In this document: positions 19,770 through 30,085 of the stretch, piece by piece
How positions within the stretch are numbered: position 1 is the stretch's first letter
Layout: each line of letters begins with the position of its first letter
Source of the DNA: Hyphomicrobiales bacterium
GTDB taxonomy: Bacteria > Pseudomonadota > Alphaproteobacteria > Rhizobiales > Rhizobiaceae
DNA length: 64,000 bases
Direction: 5' to 3'
NCBI GenBank assembly: GCA_900469625.1
Contig: UBXV01000029.1
Coordinates: 61,790 to 125,789 of the forward strand
The notes under the pieces: generated by a model
What the model saw: the letters and a program-made list of their open reading frames with translations, nothing else
Database searches by the model: none
What the model was told of the DNA's origin: nothing
Translations under genes and position numbers: made by a program

Positions 19770-20801
19770 GTGGCCGAGACACGCAGGAAAGTTCTGGAGG
19801 TTCTGGGCGGGAAGACGGTCAGTCCCCCTCCCGTCTGGCTCATGCGCCAGGCAGGTCGATACCTTCCGGAATATCGAGCGACGCGTGCTGTCGCCGGAAG
19901 CTTCCTCGATCTCTGTTACACGCCCGATCTCGCCGTAGAGGTCACGCTACAGCCGATCCGCCGATATGCTTTTGACGCAGCCATCCTCTTTTCCGACATC
20001 CTCGTCATTCCGGATGCGCTGGAGCGCAATGTTCGCTTCGAGGAAGGTCATGGACCGAAAATGGATCCTATCGACGTCGACGGGATCCTGGCGCTGAAGC
20101 CGGAAGGCATTTCGAACCATCTGAGACCTGTCTTTGAAACCGTGTCGCGTCTTCGTGCCGAGCTGCCGACCGAGACCACGCTGCTCGGTTTTTGCGGGGC
20201 GCCCTGGACGGTGGCGACCTACATGATCGCCGGCCATGGTACGCCGGATCAGGCCCCTGCCCGACTGTTCGCCTACAGACATCCGGAGGCGTTCGAACGG
20301 CTTTTGACATTTCTGGCTGACGTCTCGGCCGACTATCTGGTCGAGCAGATCGACGCGGGCGCCGACGCCGTGCAGATTTTCGACTCCTGGGCCGGCGTTC
20401 TCGGCGAGGAAGAATTCGAGCGTTTCGCCGTGAAGCCGGTCGCCCGTATGATCGCTTCCGTCAGGGCGCGACGTCCACAGGCCAGGATCATAGCCTTTGC
20501 CAAGGGCGCAGGGCTTCTCCTGAAGCGATATCGGCAGAAAACCGGCGCCGATGCCATCGGGCTCGATTGGACCGTGCCCTTGGCCTTTGCCGTCGATTTG
20601 CAGAAGGAGGGCCCGGTGCAGGGAAATCTCGATCCGATGCGGGTCGTTGCCGGTGGTGTCGCGCTGGAAGAGGGCATCGACCGCATTCTCGATGCGCTCG
20701 GAAATGGCCCTTTGATTTTCAACCTCGGCCACGGGATCACACCTCAGGCCGATCCTGCCCATGTCTCGGCGCTCGTGTCGCGGGTTCGCGGAGTACGGTG
20801 A
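19770..20801 (+). CDS. hemE: Uroporphyrinogen decarboxylase
   Basis: The 343-residue enzyme decarboxylates uroporphyrinogen III to coproporphyrinogen III in haem synthesis. It shows the family motif [15 protein letters not shown] near the N-terminus and G-F-C-G-A-P-W-T-V in the middle. I choose the GTG at 19770, which has GGGAGA upstream; the in-frame ATG at 19743 lies in the AT-rich origin edge without a ribosome binding site. The stop overlaps the hemJ start. Its promoter must lie inside or next to oriC. Confidence 0.95.
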   Translation: MAETRRKVLEVLGGKTVSPPPVWLMRQAGRYLPEYRATRAVAGSFLDLCYTPDLAVEVTLQPIRRYAFDAAILFSDILVIPDALERNVRFEEGHGPKMDPIDVDGILALKPEGISNHLRPVFETVSRLRAELPTETTLLGFCGAPWTVATYMIAGHGTPDQAPARLFAYRHPEAFERLLTFLADVSADYLVEQIDAGADAVQIFDSWAGVLGEEEFERFAVKPVARMIASVRARRPQARIIAFAKGAGLLLKRYRQKTGADAIGLDWTVPLAFAVDLQKEGPVQGNLDPMRVVAGGVALEEGIDRILDALGNGPLIFNLGHGITPQADPAHVSALVSRVRGVR

Positions 20802-21340
20802 TGAGCGAGCGCCAGACCGATAGTGGCCCAGGAAACAAGGCGCGGCTGAGGGCCATGATCGCGCTTGGCGCTTTTGCCGCCCTTCTGATCGGGCTCTTCG
20901 TCTGGCAGCCGGAGAGCCTCTATCTCTGGATCAAGGCATTGCACGTGATCGCGGTGATGTCGTGGATGGCGGCGCTGCTTTACATGCCGCGCCTGTTCAT
21001 CTACCACACCGACGCGGCACCCGGCTCGGAGCAGTCCGAGACCTTCAAGATGATGGAACAGCGCTTGCTGAAGGTCATCATGAACCCGGCAATGATGATC
21101 TCCTGGGTGCTTGGACTTTATCTCGCCTGGAGCGTTTACGGTTTTCAGGGCGGCTGGCTGCACGCGAAATTGCTGTTCGTTGTGCTGCTGACTGTGGTGC
21201 ATGTTGGGTTTGGTCGGGCTGTACGGTCGTTTGCGCGGGACGAAAACCGCCGCACCGCGCGCTACTGGCGCCTGATGAACGAGGCGCCGACGCTGCTGAT
21301 GATCCTGATCGTGATCATGGTGGTCGTGAAGCCGTTCTGA
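20801..21340 (+). CDS. hemJ: Protoporphyrinogen oxidase HemJ
   Basis: This 179-residue membrane protein has about four transmembrane helices and the HemJ pattern, with the conserved His in I-K-A-L-H-V-I-A-V-M-S-W and the Arg in Y-M-P-R-L-F. HemJ oxidises protoporphyrinogen IX, a late haem step. The ATG overlaps the hemE stop by one base, so the two are translationally coupled. The reading frame is open further upstream inside hemE, but that part is not HemJ. Confidence 0.93.
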   Translation: MSERQTDSGPGNKARLRAMIALGAFAALLIGLFVWQPESLYLWIKALHVIAVMSWMAALLYMPRLFIYHTDAAPGSEQSETFKMMEQRLLKVIMNPAMMISWVLGLYLAWSVYGFQGGWLHAKLLFVVLLTVVHVGFGRAVRSFARDENRRTARYWRLMNEAPTLLMILIVIMVVVKPF

Positions 21341-21396
21341 ATTTTATAGATTGCTAATTGTCGGAGTTGCGGCTAATTTTCGACAACCCCTTGCGG

Positions 21397-21412
21397 CGTT
21401 TCACGTGAATCG
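21397..21412. other. parS-like site (three mismatches) upstream of rho
   Basis: CGTTTCACGTGAATCG keeps the core TTTCACGTGAA of parS, with the same GANTC-creating substitution as the aroE site. It lies between hemJ and rho, near the likely rho promoter. Confidence 0.5.
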
Positions 21413-21435
21413 CTATTTTCTGCCATCTCCTCTTC

Positions 21436-21543
21436 ATGGCTTGTGACAAAGACCAGAGCCTGCCCCCCTGCTGCAGCTCCCTTCAGAAAACACGCCGTCT
21501 TCCCATTCCGTTACGAAACATGGATCCTTCATGGCTGAAATGA
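21436..21543 (+). CDS. Possible upstream open reading frame in the rho leader
   Basis: A 35-codon frame starts at an ATG 95 bases before rho and stops inside rho codons 4-5. It encodes a Pro- and Cys-containing peptide (S-L-P-P-C-C-S-S-L). The RNA around 21465-21515 is rich in C and poor in G, like a Rho-utilisation site, which fits the known autoregulation of rho genes by premature termination. No Shine-Dalgarno sequence precedes this ATG, so translation is uncertain. Confidence 0.3.
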   Translation: MACDKDQSLPPCCSSLQKTRRLPIPLRNMDPSWLK

Positions 21544-22796
21544 AGCTACAAGAACTTAAGAACAAGACGCCGACCGATCTTCTGGCCTTTGCCGAAGAGC
21601 TCGAGGTGGAAAACGCCAGCACCATGCGCAAGCAGGAACTGATGTTCGCCATTCTCAAGATGCTCGCCGCCCAGGACATCGAAATCATCGGTGAAGGCGT
21701 CGTCGAGGTTCTGCAGGACGGTTTCGGCTTTCTGCGTTCTGCCAATGCCAACTATCTCCCAGGTCCCGACGACATCTACATCTCGCCGTCGCAGATCCGC
21801 CGTTTCTCGCTCAAGACCGGCGACACGGTAGAGGGCCCAATCCGCGGACCGAAGGAAGGCGAGCGCTATTTCGCGCTACTCAAGGTCAACACGATCAATT
21901 TCGACGATCCGGAAAAGATCCGTCACAAGGTCCACTTCGACAACCTGACGCCGCTTTATCCGAACGAACGCTTCAAGATGGAACTCGACGTCCCGACGTC
22001 GAAGGATCTCTCCGCCCGGGTAATCGACCTGGTCGCCCCGCTCGGCAAGGGCCAGCGCGGCCTGATCGTCGCTCCGCCGCGCACCGGTAAGACGGTCCTC
22101 CTGCAGAACATCGCACACTCGATCACCGCCAATCATCCGGAATGTTATCTGATCGTCCTCCTGATCGACGAACGGCCGGAAGAAGTGACCGACATGCAGC
22201 GTTCGGTGAAGGGCGAAGTCGTTTCCTCTACCTTCGACGAACCGGCAACGCGCCACGTCCAGGTCGCCGAAATGGTAATCGAAAAAGCCAAGCGGCTTGT
22301 CGAACATGGCCGCGACGTCGTCATTCTGCTCGATAGCATCACCCGCCTCGGCCGCGCCTACAACACTGTTGTTCCCTCATCGGGCAAGGTGTTGACCGGT
22401 GGTGTCGACGCCAACGCCCTGCAGCGTCCGAAGCGGTTCTTCGGTGCCGCGCGTAATATCGAAGAAGGCGGCTCTCTGACGATCATCGCGACCGCCCTGA
22501 TCGATACCGGCAGCCGCATGGACGAAGTCATCTTCGAAGAGTTCAAGGGCACCGGTAACTCTGAAATCGTTCTCGACCGCAAGGTCGCCGACAAGCGCAT
22601 CTTCCCGGCGATGGACATTCTCAAGTCCGGCACGCGCAAGGAAGACCTGCTTGTTCCGCGACAGGATCTGCAGAAGATCTTCGTCCTTCGCCGGATTCTG
22701 GCACCGATGGGTACGACCGACGCGATTGAGTTCCTGATCGACAAGCTGAAGCAGACCAAGAACAACGGCGACTTCTTCGACTCGATGAACACCTGA
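21531..22796 (+). CDS. rho: Transcription termination factor Rho
   Basis: The 421-residue hexameric RNA helicase terminates transcription at Rho-dependent sites. It has the N-terminal RNA-binding fold (about residues 50-120, with G-F-G-F-L-R and [10 protein letters not shown]), and the ATPase P-loop A-P-P-R-T-G-K-T (about 182-189). The Q-loop and R-loop regions follow, with [12 protein letters not shown]. The start has only a weak ribosome binding site. A strong terminator follows the gene. Confidence 0.97.
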   Translation: MAEMKLQELKNKTPTDLLAFAEELEVENASTMRKQELMFAILKMLAAQDIEIIGEGVVEVLQDGFGFLRSANANYLPGPDDIYISPSQIRRFSLKTGDTVEGPIRGPKEGERYFALLKVNTINFDDPEKIRHKVHFDNLTPLYPNERFKMELDVPTSKDLSARVIDLVAPLGKGQRGLIVAPPRTGKTVLLQNIAHSITANHPECYLIVLLIDERPEEVTDMQRSVKGEVVSSTFDEPATRHVQVAEMVIEKAKRLVEHGRDVVILLDSITRLGRAYNTVVPSSGKVLTGGVDANALQRPKRFFGAARNIEEGGSLTIIATALIDTGSRMDEVIFEEFKGTGNSEIVLDRKVADKRIFPAMDILKSGTRKEDLLVPRQDLQKIFVLRRILAPMGTTDAIEFLIDKLKQTKNNGDFFDSMNT

Positions 22797-22824
22797 TCGA
22801 GTTTGGTTCGACCGATGTCTCAGC

Positions 22825-22854
22825 GACCGGGCAACTTAGTTGCCCGGTCTTTTC
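22825..22854 (+). terminator. Intrinsic terminator of rho
   Basis: GACCGGGCAAC (22825-22835) and GTTGCCCGGTC (22839-22849) form a perfect 11-bp stem with a 3-base loop, followed by TTTTCGTTT. Confidence 0.9.
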
Positions 22855-22974
22855 GTTTCTGTGCCTTCGTTCATTAGCCGGATTCTGTTCCAACTTGTTT
22901 TTCGTTGAAGTTTTCGATTCGGCTATGCAACGAACAGTGATCGCATGTCGGGCGGATCGGCCAAGTTCCGCCGC

Positions 22975-22990
22975 TGATTCACGTGAAACA
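22975..22990. other. parS-like site (one mismatch) between rho and mnmE
   Basis: TGATTCACGTGAAACA matches the parS consensus at 15 of 16 positions and is the exact reverse complement of the aroE-start site. The change produces GATTC, a GANTC site. Confidence 0.75.
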
Positions 22991-23181
22991 CGTTGCCGCG
23001 AAGATGGTCTGCAGACTTGATCTTTTCCGTCATTTTCGGCATAAGCGCGCGACCGCCCGATACGCCCGCGATAATCGGTTCCGACGATAGAGGCCTTTCA
23101 TCCGCCGGCGGGACGAAACGACTGGATGGCCTCATGGGCCACGGGTCATGTGCCGTCGAGCGAAAATCTTAAAGGGACCGG

Positions 23182-24516
23182 GTGAAATCGATGCCAGCGG
23201 TGGAGACGATATATGCGCTGTCTAGCGGGGCGTTACCATCGGGTGTTGCCGTCATCCGCATCAGCGGCACCGAGACGCAATCCGTTTTGCTCGCCCTGTG
23301 CGGCACGGTCCCAGAGCCGCGTCTGGCGTCACTCAAAACGATTCGGTCTCGCAACGGTTCCCCGATCGATAGCGGCCTGATCCTCTATTTTCAGGGGCCC
23401 GCCTCATTTACCGGGGAAGACTGCGCCGAACTGCAGGTCCACGGCGGTCGCGCCGTCGTTCAGGCCCTGCTTGCGGAGCTTTCCGGCTTTTCCGGCCTGC
23501 GCCACGCCGATGCAGGCGAGTTTTCGCGACGGGCGTTTCAGAACGGAAAGTTGGATCTCGTTGAAATCGAGGGCCTCTCGGACCTCATCGTTGCCGAGAC
23601 GGAAATGCAGCGCCGTCTGGCGCTTGAACATTCGGCCGGCGGCCAATCGAAGATGTATGACGGTTGGGCCAGACGGCTGACGCACGCCCGCGCGATGATC
23701 GAAGCCGAGCTTGATTTTGCCGACGAGGATGATGTTCCCGGATCCGTCAGTGAGCGGATCTGGCAGGATATGGATTTGCTGCGGCACGAGATTGACGCAC
23801 ACATCGCCCAGGCGCCGATCGGGGAGATCATTCGGGATGGCCTCAAGATCGTCATTGCCGGTGAACCGAATGCCGGGAAGTCGAGCCTGCTCAATGCTTT
23901 GGCGAAACGGGATATTGCGATTGTCACCGAGATTGCCGGGACGACACGAGATGTGCTCTCGGTTGACCTTTCCTTAGCCGGATTCTCTGTGAAATTGTTC
24001 GACACAGCCGGATTGCGCGAAACGGATGAGGTTGTGGAGCGCGAAGGCATTCGCCGCGCCCGCGGCGTTATTGCCGATGCGGATCTCGTCCTGCTGCTGT
24101 CCGAAAGCGAGGATGGCTTTGGCACGTTGGACGGCCTCGATCTTAAAGGTGTACCCGTTTTGAGGGTGGCGACAAAATCGGATCGAGAGGGTCGCGCCGT
24201 CGGTGCTGTCGCCGACCTGTCGATCTCGACCAGAACCGGCGCGGGCATGGATCAGCTGCTGACGGCGATATCTAGCTATCTCCCTGATTTAAAAAACGTT
24301 ACAGCGCTCTCTATCCCCTCGCGACAAAGGCATGTGGATGCGTTGCTGCAAGCCAGCAATGCCATTTCACAGTGCCTGGAGCACGAGACATACGGGCTGG
24401 ACATTCGTGCGGAATTGCTTCGCCTTGCCGGCGACGCGATCGGGCGTATCACCGGGCGGGTGGATGTCGAAAACCTGCTGGATGTGATATTTTCGGAATT
24501 CTGTATCGGTAAATGA
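23182..24516 (+). CDS. mnmE: tRNA modification GTPase MnmE
   Basis: The 444-residue GTPase works with MnmG to add the carboxymethylaminomethyl or aminomethyl group at U34 of certain tRNAs. It has the N-terminal tetrahydrofolate-binding domain ([15 protein letters not shown]), the G domain with G-E-P-N-A-G-K-S (227-234), D-T-A-G-L-R-E and T-K-S-D, and the C-terminal C-I-G-K with the essential Cys. The GTG at 23182 sits close to AGGGA, and an ATG three codons later is an alternative start. A rare TTA Leu codon lies in the repeated 13-base word at 23974. Confidence 0.95.
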   Translation: MKSMPAVETIYALSSGALPSGVAVIRISGTETQSVLLALCGTVPEPRLASLKTIRSRNGSPIDSGLILYFQGPASFTGEDCAELQVHGGRAVVQALLAELSGFSGLRHADAGEFSRRAFQNGKLDLVEIEGLSDLIVAETEMQRRLALEHSAGGQSKMYDGWARRLTHARAMIEAELDFADEDDVPGSVSERIWQDMDLLRHEIDAHIAQAPIGEIIRDGLKIVIAGEPNAGKSSLLNALAKRDIAIVTEIAGTTRDVLSVDLSLAGFSVKLFDTAGLRETDEVVEREGIRRARGVIADADLVLLLSESEDGFGTLDGLDLKGVPVLRVATKSDREGRAVGAVADLSISTRTGAGMDQLLTAISSYLPDLKNVTALSIPSRQRHVDALLQASNAISQCLEHETYGLDIRAELLRLAGDAIGRITGRVDVENLLDVIFSEFCIGK

Positions 24517-24557
24517 CGTTTGACTAAAGCAATACAACGCAAGCGAGTCCCGCGAAG

Positions 24558-24573
24558 TGTTTCACGTGAAACG
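24558..24573. other. parS site (perfect 14-bp core)
   Basis: TGTTTCACGTGAAACG contains the full palindromic core GTTTCACGTGAAAC. It lies in the mnmE-mnmG gap, about 3.4 kb before parB and 5 kb from the probable origin. A GATTC site begins at its last base. Confidence 0.93.
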
Positions 24574-24611
24574 ATTCGAGAGCGGAATGCGCTTGATCGG
24601 AGAGAACAACG

Positions 24612-26495
24612 ATGGTCAGTTTTGATGTCATTGTCATTGGCGGTGGTCACGCCGGCTGTGAAGCGGCCGCGGCTTCGGCGCGCCTCGGTGCGCGAACCGC
24701 GCTGTTGACCCATAAGGCGTCGACCATTGGTGTCATGTCTTGCAACCCGGCGATCGGCGGTCTTGGAAAGGGTCACCTGGTTCGCGAGATCGATGCGCTT
24801 GACGGACTGATGGGTCGCGTTGCCGACGCTGCGGGCATTCAGTTCCGCTTGCTCAATCGCCGCAAGGGCCCCGCGGTGCGTGGCCCGCGAACGCAGGCCG
24901 ATCGCAAACTCTATCGTGAGGCAATGCAAAGAGAGATCGCCGCCACCAGCAATCTGACGGTCATCGAAGGCGACGCTTTTGACCTGATCGAGCGGGATGG
25001 CAAGATCACCGGCGTGGTGATGAAGGACGGCAGGTCCTTTGGCGCGACGGCAGTGGTGCTCACGACGGGCACGTTCCTGAAGGGCTTGATCCATATTGGC
25101 GACCAGACGATTCCGGCTGGCCGAGTTGGTGAAGAACCGTCGCTCGGACTGTCGGCAACGCTCACCCGTTACGGGCTTGGCCTCGGACGGCTGAAGACCG
25201 GGACGCCTGCACGCCTCGACGGCAAGACCATCGATTGGGATCGCGTCGGCCGACAGGAGCCAGACGAGCAGCCAGTGCCCTTCTCCTTCATGACCGATCG
25301 GATCGTCAACCGGCAGATCGATTGCGGCGTGACGAGAACAACGGAAGCGACGCACAAGATCATTGCTGACAACATCGGAAAATCGGCGATGTATTCCGGT
25401 CAGATCGAAGGAGTCGGTCCCCGTTATTGCCCTTCGATCGAGGACAAGATCGTTCGCTTTGGCGAACGCGACGGCCATCAGATCTTCCTGGAGCCGGAGG
25501 GCCTCGATGACGATACCGTGTATCCCAACGGCATCTCGACCTCCCTGCCCGCGGATGTCCAGGACGCGTTTATCCGAACCATCCCCGGGCTCGAGGCCGT
25601 AGCCATCGTCCAGCCGGGCTACGCCATCGAGTATGACCATGTGGATCCGCGTGAACTGGATGCGACCTTGGCGGTGCGCAAGATGCCCGGTCTGTACCTG
25701 GCGGGCCAGATCAATGGCACCACCGGCTATGAAGAGGCGGGAGCTCAGGGCCTTGTCGCCGGCTTGAATGCGGCAAAGGCTGCAATGGGCCGGGACGCTG
25801 TGATCTTCAGCCGGACCGATTCCTATATCGGCGTGATGGTTGACGACCTCACGTCTCGAGGCATAACCGAGCCCTACCGCATGTTCACATCACGGGCTGA
25901 GTATCGGCTGTCGTTGCGTGCCGACAATGCCGATATGCGTCTGACGCCAACGGGCATCAGCATCGGCTGCGTCTCCGATGCACGCCAGGTGCGGTTCGAG
26001 CAATGGCGAGGACAATTCGATGCCGGTCGCACGTTGTTGAAGCAACTGTCGATAACGCCCTCCGAGGGCAATCGCCTTGGTCTGAAGTTGAACCAGGATG
26101 GACAGCGTCGTACCGCATTCGAACTCCTATCCTATCCCGATCAGACGATCGATGCGCTGTTGCCGCTATGGCCGGAGTTGAAGGATATCCCGCAGACCGT
26201 TGTCGAAGCGCTGGAGATCGACGCTGCCTATGCCGTCTACATGGATCGTCAGGCGTCCGACATTGCCGGCGTGCGCCGGGAAGAAAACCTGGTCATTCCC
26301 GAAGACTTCGATTTCTCGTCACTGGCGGGCCTGTCGAACGAACTGAAGCAGAAGTTGACCCGCCAGGCGCCACGCAATCTGGCGCAGGCGTTGAAGGTCG
26401 ACGGCATGACGCCGGCTGCGGCGTCGTTGATTCTGGCTTGGCTGAAGCGTGTAAACCGCTCGACGGAAGGGCAAGACAAGGTGAGTGTGCAATGA
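24612..26495 (+). CDS. mnmG: tRNA uridine-34 carboxymethylaminomethyl synthesis enzyme MnmG (GidA)
   Basis: The 627-residue FAD enzyme is the MnmE partner in U34 modification. The dinucleotide fold is visible at the N-terminus ([13 protein letters not shown]), and [11 protein letters not shown] and [12 protein letters not shown] are family hallmarks. GGAGAG lies 7 bases before the ATG. The stop overlaps the rsmG start (ATGA), giving a coupled mnmG-rsmG-parA-parB order common near alphaproteobacterial origins. Confidence 0.97.
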   Translation: MVSFDVIVIGGGHAGCEAAAASARLGARTALLTHKASTIGVMSCNPAIGGLGKGHLVREIDALDGLMGRVADAAGIQFRLLNRRKGPAVRGPRTQADRKLYREAMQREIAATSNLTVIEGDAFDLIERDGKITGVVMKDGRSFGATAVVLTTGTFLKGLIHIGDQTIPAGRVGEEPSLGLSATLTRYGLGLGRLKTGTPARLDGKTIDWDRVGRQEPDEQPVPFSFMTDRIVNRQIDCGVTRTTEATHKIIADNIGKSAMYSGQIEGVGPRYCPSIEDKIVRFGERDGHQIFLEPEGLDDDTVYPNGISTSLPADVQDAFIRTIPGLEAVAIVQPGYAIEYDHVDPRELDATLAVRKMPGLYLAGQINGTTGYEEAGAQGLVAGLNAAKAAMGRDAVIFSRTDSYIGVMVDDLTSRGITEPYRMFTSRAEYRLSLRADNADMRLTPTGISIGCVSDARQVRFEQWRGQFDAGRTLLKQLSITPSEGNRLGLKLNQDGQRRTAFELLSYPDQTIDALLPLWPELKDIPQTVVEALEIDAAYAVYMDRQASDIAGVRREENLVIPEDFDFSSLAGLSNELKQKLTRQAPRNLAQALKVDGMTPAAASLILAWLKRVNRSTEGQDKVSVQ

Positions 26496-27133
26496 AGACG
26501 AGTCCTTTCGCCGGACTGAACGGGCTGCGTGTTTCACGTGAAACGAATGAACGCCTTGAGCATTTCGCCGCGCTGTTTCAGAAATGGGCAAAGTCGATCA
26601 ACCTGATCGCTCCGTCCACGCTCGATGACCTTTGGCGGCGGCATATCGTCGACAGTTTGCAGCTGGCGCAGCTGGCGCCTGGCCCGAAGACGTGGGTTGA
26701 TCTCGGCAGTGGCGGCGGCTTTCCAGGCGTCATCACGGCGATCTACCTCCAGGAATTTGCTGATGGTTGGGTGCATCTGGTGGAGAGCAACAACAAGAAG
26801 GCCGCCTTTCTGCGTGTCGCCTTGCAGGAAACGGGCGCCCGGGGCTCGGTTCACCCGATCCGAATCGAAGATGCGGGCACCGTCGCGCCGAAATGTGATG
26901 CGATCTCTGCCCGCGCTCTTGCCGATCTCAGCCTGTTGCTGGACTATTCTGCGCCGTGGATGACCGCCGAGGGTGGTAAAACGGTGGCCTATTTCCATAA
27001 AGGGCGGGATTACCAGCGTGAGATCGACAAAGCCGTTGGCCGCTATGACTTCGATCTGGTAAAACATCCAAGCATCGTCGAGCCAGATTCTGTCGTGCTC
27101 GAGATCGCAAATCTTTCGCGAAGAACTCAGTGA
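26492..27133 (+). CDS. rsmG: 16S rRNA (guanine-527-N7)-methyltransferase RsmG (GidB)
   Basis: The 213-residue methyltransferase modifies G527 in 16S rRNA; loss gives low-level streptomycin resistance in many bacteria. The SAM site [10 protein letters not shown] is at about residues 70-79. The start overlaps the mnmG stop. Residues about 13-18 (R-V-S-R-E-T) are encoded by a perfect parS site, so the gene carries a segregation element in its coding sequence. Confidence 0.96.
   Translation: MKTSPFAGLNGLRVSRETNERLEHFAALFQKWAKSINLIAPSTLDDLWRRHIVDSLQLAQLAPGPKTWVDLGSGGGFPGVITAIYLQEFADGWVHLVESNNKKAAFLRVALQETGARGSVHPIRIEDAGTVAPKCDAISARALADLSLLLDYSAPWMTAEGGKTVAYFHKGRDYQREIDKAVGRYDFDLVKHPSIVEPDSVVLEIANLSRRTQ
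26530..26545. other. parS site (perfect 14-bp core) inside rsmG
   Basis: TGTTTCACGTGAAACG is identical to the site at 24558 and lies inside rsmG, where it reads V-S-R-E-T. It is 0.6 kb before parA. Confidence 0.93.
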
Positions 27134-27147
27134 TTGGCGAGCGGAAC

Positions 27148-27942
27148 ATGTTTGGCACAAAGAACCGGATCATAACGATAGCAAACCAGAAGGGTGGCGT
27201 CGGCAAGACGACGACTGCGATCAATCTGGCAACCGCATTGGCCGCCATCGGCGAGAAAGTTCTGATTGTCGACCTCGACCCGCAGGGCAACGCCAGCACC
27301 GGTCTTGGCATTCAGCGACGCGATCGCCATCTTTCCTCATACGAACTGATGGTTGGCTCGCACTCTATCGCTGAAATCGTCCAGCCGACTGCCGTTCCCA
27401 ATCTGGATGTCGTGCCCTCGACCATGGATCTGCTGGGCGTCGAGATGGAGATCTCGAAAGAGGCGGATCGGGCGTATCGCTTGCGCAAGGCTCTGGCGAG
27501 CCCTGAAGCACTGGCCTACTCCTACGTACTCGTCGATTGCCCACCGTCGTTCAACCTGCTGACGATGAATGCCATGGCGGCGGCGCATTCCGTGCTCGTG
27601 CCGCTGCAGTGCGAGTTCTTCGCGCTCGAGGGGTTGAGCCAGTTGCTTGAGACAGTCGACCAGGTGCGGCGTACGGTCAATCCGAGCCTTGATATTCAGG
27701 GCATCGTTTTGACCATGTTTGATTCGCGCAACAATCTGGCGCAGCAGGTGGTCAGCGATGTCCGCACGCACCTTGGTGACAAGGTGTACCACACGCTCAT
27801 CCCCCGCAATGTACGCGTGTCCGAGGCACCTTCCTATGGCAAGCCTGCGATCCTATATGATCTGAAATGCGCCGGCAGCCAGGCTTACCTTCAGCTGGCT
27901 TCAGAAGTGATTCAGCGCGAGCGGCAGCGTAAGGCCGCGTAA
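27148..27942 (+). CDS. parA: Chromosome partitioning ATPase ParA
   Basis: The 264-residue ParA has the deviant Walker A K-G-G-V-G-K-T-T (residues 15-22), Walker A' D-L-D-P-Q-G-N and D-C-P-P-S. It binds DNA as an ATP dimer and moves ParB-parS complexes apart. I prefer the ATG at 27148, giving the family start before N-R-I-I-T-I-A-N-Q, to the in-frame GTG at 27130 that overlaps the rsmG stop. parB follows after 35 bases. Confidence 0.96.
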   Translation: MFGTKNRIITIANQKGGVGKTTTAINLATALAAIGEKVLIVDLDPQGNASTGLGIQRRDRHLSSYELMVGSHSIAEIVQPTAVPNLDVVPSTMDLLGVEMEISKEADRAYRLRKALASPEALAYSYVLVDCPPSFNLLTMNAMAAAHSVLVPLQCEFFALEGLSQLLETVDQVRRTVNPSLDIQGIVLTMFDSRNNLAQQVVSDVRTHLGDKVYHTLIPRNVRVSEAPSYGKPAILYDLKCAGSQAYLQLASEVIQRERQRKAA

Positions 27943-27977
27943 TTATTTCGGTACCGGAATTAAAATCGGGTGATAAG

Positions 27978-28865
27978 ATGAACGACGATAGCTCGAAGAG
28001 AAGGCTTGGTCGCGGACTGGCTGCATTGATCGGTGAGATGGACCAACCGATCCAGGCGGGCGCCGCCCCTGCCCCGGTCAACCCGGACCGGCGCGTGCCC
28101 ATCGAGTTCGTGTCGCGTAACCCGCGCAACCCCCGCCGCCAGTTCGACGAGGGCGAATTGCAGGATCTGGCGAGTTCCATCCGTCAGCACGGCATCGTCC
28201 AGCCGGTCGTCGCGCGGACGATCGGTAGCGAACGTTACGAGATCATCGCGGGCGAGCGGCGTTGGCGCGCAGCCCAGCTCGCCGGCTTTACCGAAATTCC
28301 CGTCATTATCCGTGATGTCGACGACCGCACGGCGCTCGAAATCGCCATCGTCGAAAACGTCCAGAGATCGGACCTGAACCCGCTTGACGAAGCGCTCGGC
28401 TACGAGCAGCTCATTGCCGAGCATGGTTACACGCAGAATGACCTCGGCGAGATCATCGGCAAGAGCCGCAGCCATGTCGCCAATAGCTTGCGACTGTTGA
28501 AGCTTCCGGAGCCGGTTCGCGACATGCTGTCGGAAGGAAGCCTGTCGGCCGGCCATGCGCGCGCGCTGATCCCGACTTCCGATCCAGCGACCCTGGCGCG
28601 TAACATCGTTGCCAAGGGCCTCTCGGTCCGTGACGCGGAACGGCTGGCACAGAATGATATTCGCGCCCAGAACGACCCCAATTATGCCAAGGCCGCGCGT
28701 CGTGACGAGAAGGATGCCGACACTTTGGCGCTGGAGCGCACGTTGTCCGACAGCCTCGGGCTTGAGGTCTCGGTCAGCCACAAGGCTTCAGGCGGCCATC
28801 TCAGGATTTCCTACAAGACGCTCGACCAGCTCGAAGAGATCTGCCGTCTGCTAGAGCGTCGCTAG
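27978..28865 (+). CDS. parB: Chromosome partitioning CTPase and parS-binding protein ParB
   Basis: The 295-residue ParB has an N-terminal Arg-rich end that stimulates ParA (R-L-G-R-G-L), a ParB/Srx CTPase domain with G-E-R-R-W-R-A (residues 92-98), a helix-turn-helix (about 150-175) for parS, and a C-terminal dimerisation part. It loads at parS and slides as a CTP clamp. Its likely targets, eight parS-like sites, are spread over about 37 kb of this window. Confidence 0.97.
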   Translation: MNDDSSKRRLGRGLAALIGEMDQPIQAGAAPAPVNPDRRVPIEFVSRNPRNPRRQFDEGELQDLASSIRQHGIVQPVVARTIGSERYEIIAGERRWRAAQLAGFTEIPVIIRDVDDRTALEIAIVENVQRSDLNPLDEALGYEQLIAEHGYTQNDLGEIIGKSRSHVANSLRLLKLPEPVRDMLSEGSLSAGHARALIPTSDPATLARNIVAKGLSVRDAERLAQNDIRAQNDPNYAKAARRDEKDADTLALERTLSDSLGLEVSVSHKASGGHLRISYKTLDQLEEICRLLERR

Positions 28866-28916
28866 ACGTCCGGCTTCCGCCGTCCTCACTCATCCGTATC
28901 GATGGAATTGAACAGA

Positions 28917-28933
28917 GCCCGCGAAAAGCGGGC
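28917..28933. terminator. Weak hairpin between parB and holA
   Basis: GCCCGC (28917-28922) and GCGGGC (28928-28933) pair around GAAAA in the gap between the convergent parB and holA genes. No good T tract follows on either strand, so terminator function is uncertain. Confidence 0.4.
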
Positions 28934-28935
28934 AT

Positions 28936-29970
28936 TCAGCGTCGCGCTGACTGCACCGCAATGGCCATCAGGTTCTGGAGCACCAGGCTCTCTTCGAGGC
29001 TCTGGCGACTGCGGCTCTGGAAGATCGTATTCTGCAATCGGGTCAGTTCGCGGCGGATCGCGGGCGAGGACCAATGGCGAAGGGCTGCTTCGATAATCGG
29101 CTTGCGGCGGAAATGCAGATGCCGACCCATGTTAGCAATGACCTGGCCGGCCTGCTGACGACTGGAATCCATCTCGGCACGCATCAAATCAAGCTGCTGA
29201 AACTGCCTAAGGCAGCCCTGCAATACAAGGAATGCAGGCGTTTTCGACGTGGTAATCTTCTGCATAGCGTGCAGAAGTCCGTCAAGATCCCCCTTTAAAA
29301 CTGCATCGACTGCATCATCCACGGAAATGGCGCTGGCGTCGCCGACGATATCGGTCACGTCCGTTTCTTCGACCGTCGACTTCCCACGGCAATAGAGCGC
29401 AAGCTTGCGGACTTCGTTGCGCGATGCCAGGCGGTCGCCGCCCAGCGCTTCCATCAGGCGTTCGCGCGCAGCCGGTGTGATGCCGAGCTTTTCTTCGCCG
29501 AGTTCCTTGTCGATCAAGGCCTGCAGACTGCGGGCATCGTCGCTGTAGCAGGCAATGGTGGCGATAGAGCGCGCCGTCTCCGCGACCTTGCGCAGCGCCG
29601 ACCCCTTTTTCAGGTCACCCGCCTCAACGATGACGTAGCTGCCGGTGGGCGGTTCTGACGCGAGGATCTGCAGAGCGTCGACGAGTGCCTTTTCGTTGGC
29701 AGCGCCTCGAACCCAGACGAGCTTTTCTCCGCCGAAGAGGCCGATCGCGTTGACTTCGTCGAGAAGACGGCCGGGGCTCTGTTGCAGGTCCCCGGCATCG
29801 AGTTTGGTGATGGCGAAGGGATCATCGAGCGGGACGCCACTGCGCGATGCGATTGCCGTTGCCCGCTCCGAAACCAGGCCACGGTCCGGGCCGTAGAGGA
29901 CGAACAGGCGATAGAGCGCCGCCGACTTCTGAAGGAACGCGTCGAACTCGTGCGACTTGATTTCGCTCAT
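28936..29970 (-). CDS. holA: DNA polymerase III delta subunit
   Basis: The 344-residue protein fits HolA, the clamp-loader subunit that opens the beta clamp. The N-terminal part has the degenerate nucleotide-binding fold (F-V-L-Y-G-P-D-R-G-L) and the C-terminal part is helical, with R-R-E-L-T-R-L-Q-N. It is the last gene of the leuS-lptE-holA set, a common order in proteobacteria. A 115-base gap with two hairpins separates it from lptE. Confidence 0.92.
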   Translation of the reverse strand: MSEIKSHEFDAFLQKSAALYRLFVLYGPDRGLVSERATAIASRSGVPLDDPFAITKLDAGDLQQSPGRLLDEVNAIGLFGGEKLVWVRGAANEKALVDALQILASEPPTGSYVIVEAGDLKKGSALRKVAETARSIATIACYSDDARSLQALIDKELGEEKLGITPAARERLMEALGGDRLASRNEVRKLALYCRGKSTVEETDVTDIVGDASAISVDDAVDAVLKGDLDGLLHAMQKITTSKTPAFLVLQGCLRQFQQLDLMRAEMDSSRQQAGQVIANMGRHLHFRRKPIIEAALRHWSSPAIRRELTRLQNTIFQSRSRQSLEESLVLQNLMAIAVQSARR

Positions 29971-30004
29971 CCCGTCACCGACCTAAGGCCTTTCAGATTT
30001 CAAC

Positions 30005-30075
30005 GGAACCACGCAGCCGCTCGGTCTTCGTGGTTCCGCGCCTGTCCCGCGGGAAAATCGCGTCAGGATTTTCCC
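30005..30075. repeat. Two adjacent palindromes between lptE and holA
   Basis: GGAACCACG (30005-30013) pairs with CGTGGTTCC (30029-30037), and GGGAAAATC (30051-30059) pairs with GATTTTCCC (30067-30075). Both are perfect 9-bp stems. They may act as an RNA processing or attenuation region between lptE and holA. The second resembles a palindrome at 42264-42289. Confidence 0.55.
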
Positions 30076-30085
30076 GGAAATGCTC

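Larger units (their letters stand above)
22797..23181. other. 385-base intergenic region between rho and mnmE
   Basis: The region holds the rho terminator (22825-22854), a 13-base word shared with mnmE and rsmB (22874-22886), a parS-like site (22975-22990) and presumably the mnmE promoter. I see no convincing gene; a 70-codon leftward frame (22923-23135) has no family resemblance or ribosome binding site. Confidence 0.7.

Noticed and set aside
22923..23135. A 70-codon leftward frame between rho and mnmE
   Set aside because: No ribosome binding site or family resemblance, and it overlaps a parS-like site and probable promoter.
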